Source of the DNA: Galbula dea
Taxonomy: Eukaryota; Chordata; Aves; Piciformes; Galbulidae
Direction: 5' to 3'
NCBI GenBank assembly: GCA_013399015.1
Contig: VWZX01001131.1
Span: forward strand, 744,001 to 808,000
DNA length: 64,000 nt
Part shown: positions 42,701-57,700 of the stretch, one piece after another
Numbering within the stretch: the first letter of the stretch is position 1
Layout of the letters: each line of letters opens with the position of its first letter
Position numbers and translations under genes: made by a program
Notes under the pieces: model-generated
Databases searched by the model: none
Told to the model about the DNA's origin: nothing
Seen by the model: only the letters and a program-made list of their open reading frames with translations

Positions 42701-45700
42701 TTACAGAGAATAAGATCTGTTCTCTCCATCTATAAAAAAGATTTCTCATGACTGGCTTTGTGCTTCTGCAAATCACAGGAATTCCTGTATTATACAGAAC
42801 AGGAGAGCCTGACACCCAGGAGGTAAGTGGGAACAAGGCAGGACAAAACAGAATATTTCAGTGAAGGTTATACACAATAGCATTTAAATTAAAGGTAAGT
42901 CAATTAGGTAGCTAAATTAAAGGCCAGCTCAAATGAAATCCCTGTTCATCATCCACAGTAATAACCTGTGCAACTCCCACTCCACCACACCCCTTCCTGC
43001 ACAAAGGGTTAATAAACCCAGAAGCTGCAGCAATGCATCAGGTACCAATTCTCTGTGACAGATCCCAGGTCATTTCAGGCAGACAGAGGAATTCTAGCCA
43101 CAAAACCATTAAAAGAAAAGTTCTGCTTCTCCTACCCTTGCTCCTATGCTCTTCTAAACCTTTGAGATTACAGTCTTGTTATGTGGTGGAGCTGTTGAGA
43201 AACTGTTTTGAAATCACTGCACTCCTGCTCCATCCTGCTCAGCAGTTTGCATATAGAAGGGGTGAGGGGAAAATCAGTAACTCTCCCTTTTCCACACACC
43301 CCAAGACTGCCAGAGATATGACAAATCCCTGAAGAGGAATTTAGCTATAGAAAACAAAGTATTCCTCTTGGTGACTGACACTTGTACAAGGAAGGTGACC
43401 AGTGGCATTGCAAAACTCCTCACTGCTCAGTGCAGGCAGAATTTTGGCAGTAGTACAGATTCTGCATTTAGGCAGACAAAGAAAATGGGGACACAGATAG
43501 AAGAAGCCTGGCATTTTTTTTTACAGCATCTTCTGGTCAAAAGGAAAGTTACCCAAGTGAGATCCCACACATTCCTCTGTAACACACCTAGGTGTTTCCT
43601 CTATTTGACTGAGGCAGAAGCTCCACTCTGCCCAGCCACTATCCCAGTGCTTAGCATCTTCAGATATGGTCACCTGACAGTGCTCCTAGCAATCTACACA
43701 CACAGCTAATCTCATGCATCTCATGGGGGTAATGCCACAAAAACCAAAGCCTCTGCACAACAGAAGCAAAATATTTGTGGCTTGTCTGTGATAACATAGT
43801 AAAGCCAGGGGCAAAACTAAGAATTTGGTTCATGTCTCCCATTCCACATAGTACAGGATTACTCAGCTTCCTTCCTCTGATCCCAGCTGGGGGTAACCCC
43901 CTAAGGAACACATTCTTGTATCCTAACCACTGGAATTCCAACCAATTATTTTTAACACCTCTTCAAAGCTCAAGACCTAATTGAAACCACCTCAAACAAA
44001 CATGTGTCTCAGCCATCTGATCCAGCTGGGCAATAAAAGCCAGACTACTCAGAGAGCTCTGCTGTGTCTCTCACCCAGCATGCCACTCAAATCACTTCTC
44101 TCCTCAGAGGATTTAGAAGTGTGAGCAGCAAAACACAGACCTCTCAGAGCTATGAGCATCTTGTTCTGAAGAAGAGTCTGGATGCTCACTTAGAACAGAG
44201 GATGGACTACAGATGAAATTAAGCAAAGAGTCATGATTGCTTAGCCACCTTTCTCTTAGAAGCTCAGACCTTGTTAACACACCAAAGCCATTTAACTAAT
44301 TGCTTTCACTACTAAACCAATTAGTCTACTTCTTTTAAGGACAAAGTTAAAATTCTTGTGGAAAACAAAAACATTGAAGTTAGATTCAGTGAAAGAAATT
44401 CTTCTTTTGTACATCACTCTTTCAAAACCTTTGCATTCAGGTTGTACAACAAAGTTTTTAAGGAAGATAAAACCCCTATTTTTCACTCAGTTCAAAACTT
44501 GGGGATTTGAAAGCTGGGTTGTGTGCCTGGTTTTGCACTAGCTGCATACCCCATTTCTGTTCTCAGTAAAATCAGCATGAACAACAACCTCAACACATTA
44601 AAAAGTGAAAAACATCCTAATTCCTTATATTAAAGAAGGCTCTGTTTGTTTGGGGTTTGTAATAATGCCTCTCTTTTGCACATCCACACTAAATTGAGCA
44701 CCTTAACTCTTCACTTCCACCTCCCACTTCCTTCAAGTCAATACCAAACTCCAAACAATGCAGTAAAATGACTGTCAGTGACACAAACTGCAACAGGTAT
44801 TTTACTACTAAGGTAACACATGGTCCCTGCAGTGGTTTCCATTCTAGGAACATCAATACCCTGCCATAGTTTCTACCTTTGCAATGTCTTAGCTGCTAAC
44901 AGCTATTTTCTTCAGTGCCAGCAAAACAAGGGAAAAAGTATAAAAGGAGACAAAAATTGATGTAGCAACTTCAGAGTTCCTCAACCATAACCAAAAGAAT
45001 GAAATGACAGCATCATTTTAATTAACTGGGATACAGTTAATAGGAATAGCCCTGTCACCACCATACCACAGAGGAAAATGGATTCAGCTAAATGCTGGAT
45101 GGCAGCAATTTAGAAAGGAGAGTATACTCCCAACAAAAATTACTCCTAACAGGAAAAGAGTCAATAAGTGAAATGAAAAATGGGCTTTTAAAAGGCATTT
45201 TCCAACTACAAATATAAATAGCTGTTTGTAAAATAGATACTGCTTAAAACAATTAAAGGCAGCTCCTAGCTGTGTCAATGTGAATTAGAAGCAAACACAG
45301 ATCACTGAAGTAACAGCACTACAAAAGCATGAGCTTTGGGTCAATCAAAGAGAATCTTGGGTGAAAAAGGAGCTTCACTGAAATAAAACCAAGCAGGAAA
45401 AATTCATTTTAACAGCTGAAAAAAGTGGGGAAAAAGTTGAACTGAATTTCATTGCCATATCCAGTGCCCCTACTTCAGGACAAGGGGAGGACCTGGGATG
45501 AAAATTCAGGAGTCTGTTTTCTTAACAGATGGGTTTAGCTCTGAACAAAAATGACTCAGCCTTTCCTTCAAACACAGAAGCTTTGCCTTTGAGAACTCCA
45601 ACGAGGTGAAATGCTCCACATGAGAAAATCTAACACTTGAAACCCATTTTCCCCCCAGAAGAACAACTGTTAAGCAAGAGAGAATTCTGTGATGAATTGA

Positions 45701-48700
45701 GTCCCCATAAAATGCATCCTTCTGCAGAAACTGAGTTACTTCCTGAGGTTATTAAAGAGTTTGTTGTTGCCCAAGTTCAAAATGCTCACAAAAGAACATC
45801 ATTTCAAAGGTACATAAACCAGATTTGATCAAAATGGTTTCACTTCATGAAGACAACTTAAAGTTAGGACTGTCCAAAAGGAGATTTTCTATCACTTGAC
45901 TAGAGTTCCAGGAAAATGAATGCACCTCTGTGTCCTAAAGAAATCTGCATTCCTTTCTGACAGGTTCCTCTAGCTCAGTGTTAACACTAGAGCTGCCTAT
46001 GGAATCATAAAACTGAGAAGGGAAAAGGCTAAAGACTGAGGAACACTGGAATGTAGAGGCATGGAAAAGCAACTCCTGTGAGCCACCTAGAATTACCTGC
46101 TGCCATTTGGAACACACCAACAGGCTGAGATCCAAACAGATTGAAAGCTGCTGTCAGAAACACTTTCCAGATAAACTGTGGCAGGTACTACATAGAAATG
46201 TAGCAACACTGCCAAGTTTAAAAAGTAAACCAAAATAATGAGTGGCAGGTTTAGCCTGGGAAGTATTTGGAAATACAAACCACCAACTAGAAGCTAACCC
46301 TGCCAGCAAGACTCTTGAGATTAAAAACATAGCTTCAGATCTCAGAAAGATCTCCCAGATGTCAAGTCTCTCCAATACACTACAGAAGAAAACTAACAAC
46401 CAACACCCACCATTCCAGACCTCCACCAGTTCTGATTCAGACCTTTGTTAATGCAGGTCTGGATCTTCTTTTTCCTCAAGCTCCCACAGTTCATAGTGTT
46501 TCCTGCTGCTCTTGGACTTCAGCATCAGTAGGCTGACAATGATCATGGCTAGTCTAATTGGCATGATACTAAAAGCTGCAAGTTATTCTAGACCTTTCCA
46601 AGTCATTTAGGATTTAGCAATGATCTTGCATTCCCACTGACTGGGGGGACTCTGTTACTGATGGTTGCCACAGTATTTACATATATATATATATATTTAT
46701 CAGAAAAAAATACATGTGCTTGTCAAACAGAGATCAAGCAGACTGATTTCTTATTTTCCTTCAATAAGATAACTGATTGTCCAGCCAAAGGAAACACAGT
46801 AGCTCTTATCCTCTGGACTTCAAAGCATTTGCTAGTGCCTTTTCAAAAGCTGTTAGTCACTTAGAAAGAAATTAGAGAGATTAACAGACTGGTGGGGTTG
46901 AAACAGTCATGAGAGTTCCCTGGGACTCAGTAGCATGGCTGATTTTATTTCAGATTTTCACTAACTCCATGGCAAAAACTGTAGCAGCTTTAGAATGCAA
47001 TTGAAAAGGCAGATTGTAACAAGCTAAACCACCATGGGATACAGAAAGAATTACACATGGAAGATCTGAGTAATAGAAATGTTAACTGTATTAAGTATAG
47101 GGCAATGCATTCAATTAGTAACAACTAGCACTTCCTCTGCAAGCTAGGAGCACGACAGTTCAGAACACAAAGCAGCAGAAGGACTTGAGTGCACCCTTGA
47201 CAAGCAAGCTGAGTATGAGGCAAACACTTGGGGAAAAAAAATCAAACATGCTTTTCAGCTCTAACAGGACAGGAACATCCACTTCAGCAACGCTCTGCAT
47301 GCTTACCACTCACATTCAACAAACATCAAGGATGCTAGTAAGTATGGAGAAGCAGTTTCAGGTAAGAGAGCTAAAATAGATCTATTCAGCAGCAGAAAAC
47401 AAGAGGCAAAGGCAGGTGTGATTATTTGCAATGAATGCACCTCTGCATTAACACCAAAGGAAGGAGAAGAGCTCTTTTGACTGAGGCACTATTCCCCAGA
47501 CTTTAAACTTGGGCTGCTGGAAATTAGAGATGGGCAATGAACCTTCCCATTTCATAGTCCCACTTCTCTTTGACACAAAAGACACTGTCAGCATACACTG
47601 ATAAAACAGAGAAAAGTCACTCTCTGGAGAGTAGGTAACACCAAAACCATTCAGCAATAGATCACCTTATGACTCAGCATCATTTGTCCTCTTGCAGAAA
47701 AAGATGAATTTTCAATTGAACTGGATGTTCTCCTCCTCCAACAGACCATATTTCTGAATGGAATTGAAAAACTGCAAATCCCCTTTTGAGCTTTACTCCT
47801 CTTGAATTCTTTTGGGCACTGCTTGATGCTTGCATTCCCTTGAGGGCTATGACTGATATTCTGGACCAGAGCAGAGACACCCTACTGTCAAGTCTTGCAT
47901 CATTTTTGAGCACTTAGGCCTGTGTACATTCCTCTTTGGTCCTCAGGTGCATGAGTGAGCATGAGTATTGTCCTGCTGCTAACAGAGTATTGTTGTGCTC
48001 ATTATATCCACTTAGATGAGCACAGGATCAGGATCTTATCCCACACACAATTTTCCTCATTCTTCTTATCAGCTTCTTCTCCCTTTCTAGTTATTTCAAG
48101 TGGTAAGTAAAAGAAAACCCACAAAACAAAATGGCAAACCCCAAGAATCCCCACACAAAACCAAACATCACAGTCAAGCACCTAAAAAATGACCCTGTAT
48201 TTCTAAAATTCATTTAAAACCCATTCACTATGGCAAATATTCACACCCTCACAAGAGATTCCTGCAGCAAAACCCCATACACTTGTAAGAGTTTGGCCTT
48301 AAATCTTTATATATTTAGCCTGAAGCCAGTTTTTATGCCCAACAAAACTCAGAAGAGGAATTTAAAGTACATGCTGACAGAGCTGAACTGTCATAAATGT
48401 ATTCTCACTGCTGTATTAAACATTTCATTTCCTTTCCAGTGCTTCTGTGTAACAAAGATTTAGAAGCAAATGACCACAGCCTTCATAGCCTCCTGTGACT
48501 GCCAGCAGGAGTAAATGAAGACATTATTTATATTTCTGTCCAAAAGTTGAAGTGCTAAGTTGTTCATTACAAAACAAGGGCACAGATTGAATCCAAATCT
48601 ACTCATTGTCTTTAATCCTTCCAGTTATTAAAATCCTCCTTTGTCACATATTCATTATTGCTTCACCTATTTCAAAGCAAAACAAAAATCTGCATTCTTT

Positions 48701-51700
48701 CTCCAAGGCTGAAACATCTTTCAGACTCAGTACACCTGGTCTCCCTCTTCTAAAAGGTCAGTTCAACTTCAGGCTGAAGACAGTTTTAACTCACTGATCT
48801 GATCAAGATAAATCTCCATCCCCTCCTAGAAAGCAAACCCAAACAGTGTGAACACCCAGATTTGACACAGTAGAGTAAAAAAGCAAGCTTTTCAACTGAG
48901 CAGTCCATTTGCAAAATAGAGACTTACATAATGTCTTCTCTAATGGTAACTTTAGAACCAAATTCAACCTGCTACTACTTCTCCAGACATAAGAGAAAAT
49001 GACATTATAGCTTCCATCTGTGTCTTCAAGCACAAAGAATGGTAAAGAGAATTTTAGAATGAATTTGACTACACACAGTGATACCTACTCAGCTTCCCAA
49101 CAGGAATGGGAGGGAAGCTGCCTAACACATTAGCAATATTTTAACATTCAGTCCAAAATGCTTCAGTGGAAACAGTCTGCTCTGCTAAATTACTGCTTCA
49201 TTACAGCAATAGCAGGTTCCAAGGCAAAGACTGGATGCTGAAACACTTCTCCCCTCCCTCATCTGCTCAAAGATTGGGTGAAAACATATCTCATTTTGTA
49301 GGCTGATGTATCCCCCACCCCATCTGACTGTAGCAGAGCTGTAAGCCACTTTCCCACTAACTGCTAGGAATGGCTTTGAGGAGTGGCCTGATGGCCAGGA
49401 AGGTGTTAAGCCTTGAGAAAGGTACTTGACCTCCCTCTTAAAGCTTATGGAGCTTATTGCTTCTGTGTTGGCACACAGACATCTTTAACACAGATGCTAC
49501 AGTGGACACTGACCTGGAGAAGTTAGGGTCTTATTTTTCAGATGTACATAGAGACTGCCAAAGCTGCTGCCAGGTTTCTTCAGGCAGTTTTTAAAGTGCT
49601 AAGTAGGTACAGGGAGTACATAAAGTAACTAAGAAGTGGAAAATTGGATGCCTAACCTGATAAGAATCCATAAAACAGCCCATGGGCATCTTTAGGTGTG
49701 TTAAATATCTCCAGCCTGAATGTCTTGACAAATTCAACCCATAAGCCTTAATATAATCTTCAGCTGCAGGAGAACTTCTAACATGGAGGGGGAAAAAAAA
49801 AGAATAACAAAATTAAAACCTCATGTTTCCTAAAAAAACCCCTCCTGCTTCCTAAAAAGCAGCTTGGACAACCCAGTGCCATTCCAGACCTTTCAGGTTG
49901 TTTCCAGTCCAGCTTCTCAGCTAGGATTTTGTCAATGCCTACCATTAGCAATACTCTAAGGGGGTTAGTTGCATTCTCTACCTCTTAAAGGGATAACTTT
50001 GTCATAGAAAGAAAACTACTGCTTTTCCTTTCTGTGTGCTATAGCTATGCTAAAACACTACCAGTAACAGATTGTGACATAAAAGAGAGCCTGTCACAAA
50101 GCACAGAAATCTACCTCTAAAAGTGAACAAAAAATATATAAGATTCAACACCCTCAGTCTTTGCAGCTGCCAAGTGAACAAAAGATATTGAATTAAACCC
50201 ATGCCAAAAGGTTCTCTTTTGTTCAAGGGTAGTGTCTTGTGATTTAAAAGACAACCTAACAAGGTAGGACCATGAAACAGGGGCTGTCACAAACTATAAA
50301 TCCACTGAAAAGAACCTGCTATTTTCAAAGCACTTTTCAGCAACATTTGCCAGCAGACCAAATAACAAAAAATCCTTTGGGGAAGTTTTTAGCTCCTCTG
50401 TTAAGTCTTCAGAGCTGCTGCTTCTGCACTGCCAGCTTCCTACCATGCTGGTTACCCATTAGATTTCTGTGAGTATTTTGTACTTTTATTCAGTCACAGG
50501 GGGCCCCTAGATCATCAGAAGCTGCTGGGGAGGCCATGGCAGAGCAGGTTTGATTCACTACTGAACTAACTCCAAGCTTCTGGAACCTGAAGACAAACTG
50601 GAAGAGCAAGCAACATGAGCAGAATGAAAGCTGATAGGGAATGGAACAATTTCCATGAAGATCAGTGAGACATCCATCCTTCCTCTCCTCTTTTTTTCCA
50701 AGAAACCCTCTTTCAGATCCAAATAACTGACTGCTGCTAAGTACCCTGTTATTCTTAAAAAATACTAGATTCAACTATTATTTCTGGAGATAGAATTAGG
50801 TGAATTTTCCTATACATTCACAGTACATAAAACTTTCATTAAGAAGGCATTTTCAGAGTCAAATTACAGCCAGAGATGAATTCAAACCCTATGAAAATAC
50901 TAACAGCTCTGGAGGGGAATGCAAGTTGTACTCATAAACTGCAGCCATCAGTTTTCATCTTAAAAGCTACTGCAATTAATATTATCTTTCAGACTCCCAG
51001 GAGAATGCAGCTAAACAGAACAGCACTGCTCATTCTAGAAGCACTGTACTTGAATACATCCTTCCTCATTGTGAGGATTTACTCCTGAAACAGAAGCCCA
51101 GTTGCCTGCATTCTGGCCCTGTTCTGGGTTCAAACAGCTATAGATACCTGTCAAAGGCCTCCCAGGACCTTCAATAAGGTGTAACTTCAGCTTCCATCCT
51201 TAAGCAGCTCTTAGTGTTGCCATCTCTTACCTAAAGAGTTGTTAACTCCAGAGATGAGTTCATTGAACTGAATTTTAAGTGCATTTCTCTCTCTGTAGAG
51301 TAACTCCATCCAGACATGCTGAAAGGGTCTGTTTCCCTGGTGCAGCCCTGTCATGCAGACACACCTTCTGCTGGAGGTCTGACAGCATACCAAAGAGATT
51401 GTCTCAGTCTGCAAAATACTCCTGAGAGTTTTGCTGAAAGCAACAAATACTGCCCATAAATCTAATTTACTGATACTTGTACAGATGTGACTAGTTCTCT
51501 AACAGCAATTCTAGCAGACTCACCTGCTTTCCACAGCATCAACCATGCACCATAGACAGGCTTGTCCAAGCTCTGAAGCTCTCACAACAGATCAGCACTA
51601 TAGATTTTTCTCCAGACACCTCTGGCACTGAATAATTTCAGTGTGGCACTGACACATGGAGCCCAGCTGAAGGCTTGACTGTTAGCAGCTATGTGGGCAG

Positions 51701-54700
51701 GAGCTGAAGGACCATGCAGATCACAGGTTCAGCATCCTCCAGCTCACTCCAAAGGCATTTCCTTCACTTCCAGCCTCCACATTACACAGAAGGATTCAGG
51801 CAAAAGTGAGTACACAAAGCTTCTTGTTAAGAGGAACACACAGAGTGCACACAGACACAATGTCACATGAACAACTACACTTACAGGGAACCATCATTTG
51901 GTTGTGTCTTCAAGAATTAAAATAATTACCAGCTGCCAGGAGGCTTTCATTTTAGAAACAGGAATATATTTGCATGTGGCTTTCTTCAGACAAACAGGGC
52001 AGTCTTTGCCCTTCCCTGCACAAATATTTTCCAGTCAATAAATTGCTGCAAGTTCATATTCAGTATCAAAATACTCTGAACATAGCAGCACTTTTACTAG
52101 AACCCCAGAAGAGACAAATGAAAGCACTCAGTACTGCAGCAAAGAGCCCTGTGTTTGAACCAATACCACCAGAGATATCCTGTAGCTGCACTTCACCTTC
52201 ACTTTCAGATACAGGCATTAGAGAAAGGAATTGATTAACAGAACTGGTCCAATTCTGACTCTGGATCTGAAGCTCACCAAAGGCAACCAAAATAGTCCTA
52301 CTTCTTCAATTTTCCTCTCTAAAAATGGAAAGCTTAAGGAGAGACAGTTAACTTAATTAGTGGTTACAAGGATCAAATACATTTAGAGATGGAAGAACCC
52401 CACTAACAAATAAATATACCTGCTACAAATACCAAATACATACAAAGATACCTGATATGGCAGCTCACATTTCAGCTTCTTCCTTTAAACATCCTGAAGA
52501 AACCATACCTCAAAACCCAGCCCCTTTTCTAAAAGGCTGTGACTGTAAATACATGCACACAAGGTCCTGCTGCAGCCACAGCAACTCTTCTGTTAACATG
52601 TAGCAGATCTTCAGTGCTATTCAGGATCTCACTACAGATTGTTTTCATTTTCCTTTGGATTTTGTTACTGTTGACAATAAAAACAAGATACAGCAGAAAT
52701 TCAGAGCTCTAAGCAGCACACACTTCTTTCAGACCAAAGGAGACAAACACTAATCTTTTCAACCAGCTTACAAAAATAAACCACTTAAACACAACCTTCT
52801 CAGTGATCTGAAAACTGGGAGGAGGAGAAAGAGATTGAGAGAACAACTTCAGCCCTCTTCTAAAAATGAATTAAAACCACTTCATGTAAATACATGCACC
52901 TTTCAGAGCTTCAGCCTCCTCTCTTGCAAACACTGCCATTGCTCAGAGACTAACCTATATTCCAGGCTGCAAAGAGCACCCTGCCAGCCCAAGCTCCACA
53001 AATTATGCCATGGAGAAGTTTTGACTCACCCAGTCAGCTAGACCTGGCAAGTTTGAAGTCCCATCAGGCCAAGGATCTCACTGGAAACCATCCCTTTCCT
53101 CCCAACTAAGACAGGACGAGGGGAAATGGATGGAAACTGCTCCAGGGGAGGTTCAGGTTGGATATTAGGAAGAATTTCTTTACTGAAAGGGTTGTCAGCC
53201 ATTGGAACAGGCTGCCCAGGGAGGTGGCTGAGTCACCATCCCTGGTGGATGTTGCCTTGGGGGGAATTGTTCAGTGAGTTGATAGGGCCAGGACAAAGGC
53301 TGGACTCCATCTTCAAGGTCTCTTCCAGCTGTAACTGTTCTATGATTCTATGCTCATCTCTCAGCTAGAATTCATAACAAATGTTAAAAGCATCTGAAAA
53401 TACATCTCTCCTTTTCTTTATAAAATAAAGCCTTGCTTTTTATCTCTAGTAAAGCTCTGTCATTCATTTTAAACCTACAACTTTTTACTACTCCCTAGAC
53501 TGACATCAAACCAGCTGCCATTGCTCTCTGAAGTGCCTATTACAGCTGATTCAGACAGTGCAACCTCAGCTGTGGAAAGTGTCAAGCAGTCAGGAGCCAA
53601 AACACCTGATCTTAAACAGCCAGGACAGAGTGTCCAACTCAAGTCAGAACCAACCCCTTCCATTTGAGTGAAGTGTGAAGTGCAGTGCTGTGCAGGTTAG
53701 CTTGTAGCATCTCAGTAAACTGCTCTGAATGCTGACTGACAGCCACACACTGAAGCAACAAAGGCTTTATTGCCCCTTCTGCTCGGGATGATTCAGACAC
53801 ATCCACAATTACACCCTAATTACACAATTAGCCTAAGCTACAGGGGCTCAGGAGGTTCACTAGGATTGTACCTCAGATGCAAATACAGGAAATATCATTT
53901 TCATGACCCTTTCTCTAGAAAAGATAATGCACAATGCAGAGTATCTTGGCACCTTGGCTAGGTGTTCAGATCTTAAGTATGAACTCTGTGTAAAAACCTG
54001 AATTTCCAGTTTTTCCTCTGTAAAGGACATATTCCTGATATTCAATAGATGTATTCAGTGTGTCTAGAAGTGAAAACAAAACCAGGGGTTATGGGGAAGA
54101 AAATTTAAGACAGATGCTAAAAATGCCAGTATCCTATTCTTGTGGAGTTTAATGCAACCAAAATCAATAGGCTTTTTGTCTTCCTCACTCTGAATGTACT
54201 GTTAACTCCAATGTTTCACATGGCTGAAAACACACAGGAAAACTTGAAGCCTTCTGCTCCTTCCTACAGGAGCCTGTTCTTGGGACCAAGGAGCTGCTAC
54301 CTGAAGAACACTAAGAGAAAGGAGCAGGAGAAAGGAATTCACTGCTGCTAAATGCTCCCTACTAGGGCTAATTCTAAATACAGATTTATCTGCCAGGAGA
54401 TGACTGCTGACTGATAAGGCCAAGGTTGTCTTAAAGGACAATGAAACTCTGGCCACCAGTCTCTCACAGCATTGTACACAGACAGAGTCTTTCAAGAAGC
54501 CTCTGAATGGAACAGGGTATATGTACTTCTACTTTCATTTACACTGCAAGGATAGTCTTCTGCCATAGCCAAGCCTGAAAGGTCATTTGGGCACAGTCAA
54601 TTATTCAGAAACTTCCTTGTCACAGGGGTGATGTTATTTCAGAACAGGCTAGCAATAATTGGGCAGTAACTGTCCAGAGCTTCCACATTCAGAGATAATT

Positions 54701-57700
54701 TCTTGAGCAAGAGCCTTGCAATTACTTCTTTTTGAAAGGCTGCCAAGTTATTCCCCAAGAAGAGAGGCAGGGAGAATCTATAGCTCTAACAAATCAAGGG
54801 CTTCCATGCTCCATTTCACTAAGGCAGCTCTGTGTCATAATCTAAGCCTTCCAAACATCCCAAAGACATACTGACTGCTGCCTTCTACAGGAAATAAATC
54901 ACATTTGTCCCACATGACACAGATTTTCTGTCAGGAAGCAGACAATCCTGCCTGAAGTCATCTCAGAGAAGTGTTCTTCTCCCAATCCAACCTATGGAAT
55001 CCATATTACAAGACAAAACAGATCCACACAGCTGCTCAGGGTGCAGATACTGATGCAACCAAAGGAATTAGCTTTAATATCTCAATGCACATTAAAAAAC
55101 ATTTAGTACTTTTGACTGCTGTTGACACTCCCAGTAAATCTCCTGAAGGGTAAAGCAGGGAACACAGATTTGAGGAGCTGTGATCCAGTGCTGCCTCTGG
55201 TCCTGCTCCCAGATTTTGGTGGAAGAAGCAAAGACATAAACCTGAATAATTTTATGCTAACAGATGCAGGGGAGATAAGGCAGTCCACCCCACTCTTGCT
55301 TCTGTTCCACAGAGATCCAGTGACTTTCTTGGCATCACCTAACACCACCACAGACAAGTGTCCAGTCCTACCACAGCACCAAAAGCCAACCCTATGTAAC
55401 AGTGAGACACACCAAGTAAGACAACTTCAGCTGCCACCAGATAAGATTGTACCTACCAAATCAGATCAATGCCATACAAAGATCCTCTAAACAGCTTCAT
55501 TTGATCTCACCAGACTATTGATCCTTTGTTCAATACAGTAACTGCTCTGTACACTGCAATCTTGATTCCAACTGCTGATGTTCCTAATATTCATTCATAT
55601 TTGAGAGAATCAAATGCACTAAGTTTTGACCACAGCAGAGACTACACTTGTCCTTCATTCTCCTGCCTTTCCAGCCACTACCACACAAGCTGAAAACAGC
55701 TTCTGAAAAAAGCATGTCAGAAAGTAGGGCTTTTATTTTTCCCCCTCCCTTTATGACCATGCAATCCATGGTGAGCAAAACAAGAAACAAATCAAACCAA
55801 AGTCTTCATTTCTGGCATGAAGAAAGCCAAGCATGGAGAATTTCAGGGACATGGGAATTTGTTTCTGTAACACACTCCATAATGCTTACATAAAGGGCTT
55901 TGATTGCTGTAAAATTCAATGATACATGCATTTCTAACAGCACTGGAATTCCTACATGATTACACAAGCTTTTCATGTTTATTCATCAAATATTTAAAGT
56001 ACAGCATAATACAAAACATTTAACTGCTTGACTTGGAGAGCACTTGACTATGCTCTTCTACCTAAAACTTACTCAAGAAGAGAAAGTCTCATGTTATGCT
56101 TAATGGATACAATTCTTACTGGATTTTTAACTAGAATTATTTGCTCAGCTTTACTTCCTAAGTACAAAATTTCAAATGCAAACACTTCCTGCTACAAGCA
56201 CATTCAAAACTGTAAAGAATATTTTTGTGAGACACTTGGTAGAGGAAGAAAAATCTGCTCTCATAGATGGAATTTGTTCTCTTCTCAATTTCCCAGAATA
56301 CACACCCCAAAACTTCAAAAGAAAAATCTTGCTTCCATGCTTTATCATGTCTGTTTTCATAACAAAAGCAAGAGCAGACTTAACACTGCTCCATATAGAT
56401 GTCTTTTCATCTTCTTAATTCTTATTTCATCTAAATATATTCAATATAATGCAGAATTTTTTTGCCACTAGAAGACTAGATTTTAAATACACTGTACTTT
56501 CTATTTACATCAATACTTCTAAGTGCCTTTCTATGAAGGAAGATGGTTGAGATTATGAGAGCAGCTATGTTTGGTTATCAAGATGCTCACAAATTAAGAG
56601 AACAAAGGTAAAACCAAAATCAGAATCATTTCAGGAAGCCAGTGAAATATTTCCATTAGTGTTGAACTGGGCTCTGAGGAAAATGGAAATTCCTCAGTGA
56701 AAACTAAGAGGCAGAAGCTACAGCATAGACATACCATACATCCCATAGTATGCCACCCTGGATTGGACTATCCTGATGTGCTCTGTGCTGGTCTGGGGAG
56801 GGATGGAGAAATGAAGGATATCTCTGGATAGGCACATACAAAGCCCTCATGAAACACTCATACATCTGCAAGCTTTTTGGACAGCACTAGAGAGATTGGA
56901 ACAATCACACCTATGTTCCTGCAATCTTTAGCTGGTTAAAATAAAATCTACAAGAGAATCTTAACCAACTTACTATTTGCTTCCCTTATTTCTAAGCAAT
57001 TCCCAAGGCAAGCCTTTAGTTTTTTACAGAGTGCAATGGGTCTCATCACTGCTTTACAACAGTTTCCCAAAAAGTCTTCTCTCAGAGCAAATCTTTTTGC
57101 TGATGTGAGGCAGAGGTAACATTTGATTGACAGAGTAGGTAGGAAGGGAAAAGAAGATGGAAAATGAACAGGCAATAGATTACAACTTCCCCTGAAGATA
57201 CAGCAAGAGGGAGGAGTTTGCCTCAATTAGAAGGGAAAAAAAAAAAAGAAAGAAGCTAAGAGAAAAAGTAGGAAGAAAAGTATCATGTGTTGAGATTTTT
57301 CCAAAGCCAAATCCTCCCATTGCATTCTCAAGGGCTAGCTATAGAGAGCAGAAAGGCTACAAATGGACTTTAAGTCTGTACCTGTAACCTCCCTGGTCTT
57401 GACACTTATCCCCAGTTCTCTTACAGACACACTAAGATATATGATTAGATCCTCAGCCACTTCAAAGACAGACTTTATTTCAATATAAACCCAAATGAAA
57501 GCCAGCAGTCTGAACTTCCCTACACTGACAGCAGTACTTCAGGTGGATTCCACATGCACACACCCAGATGAATAAAACCCGTTCCCCAATATCTCTAATA
57601 AAGGTGGTGAGTAAGGATACATGGTTTTGTGTAAAAGGAAAACTAAATCTAGCATCAATCATATATTTCTGAAAAAAACTACATGCTTTTGGAAAGAAAC

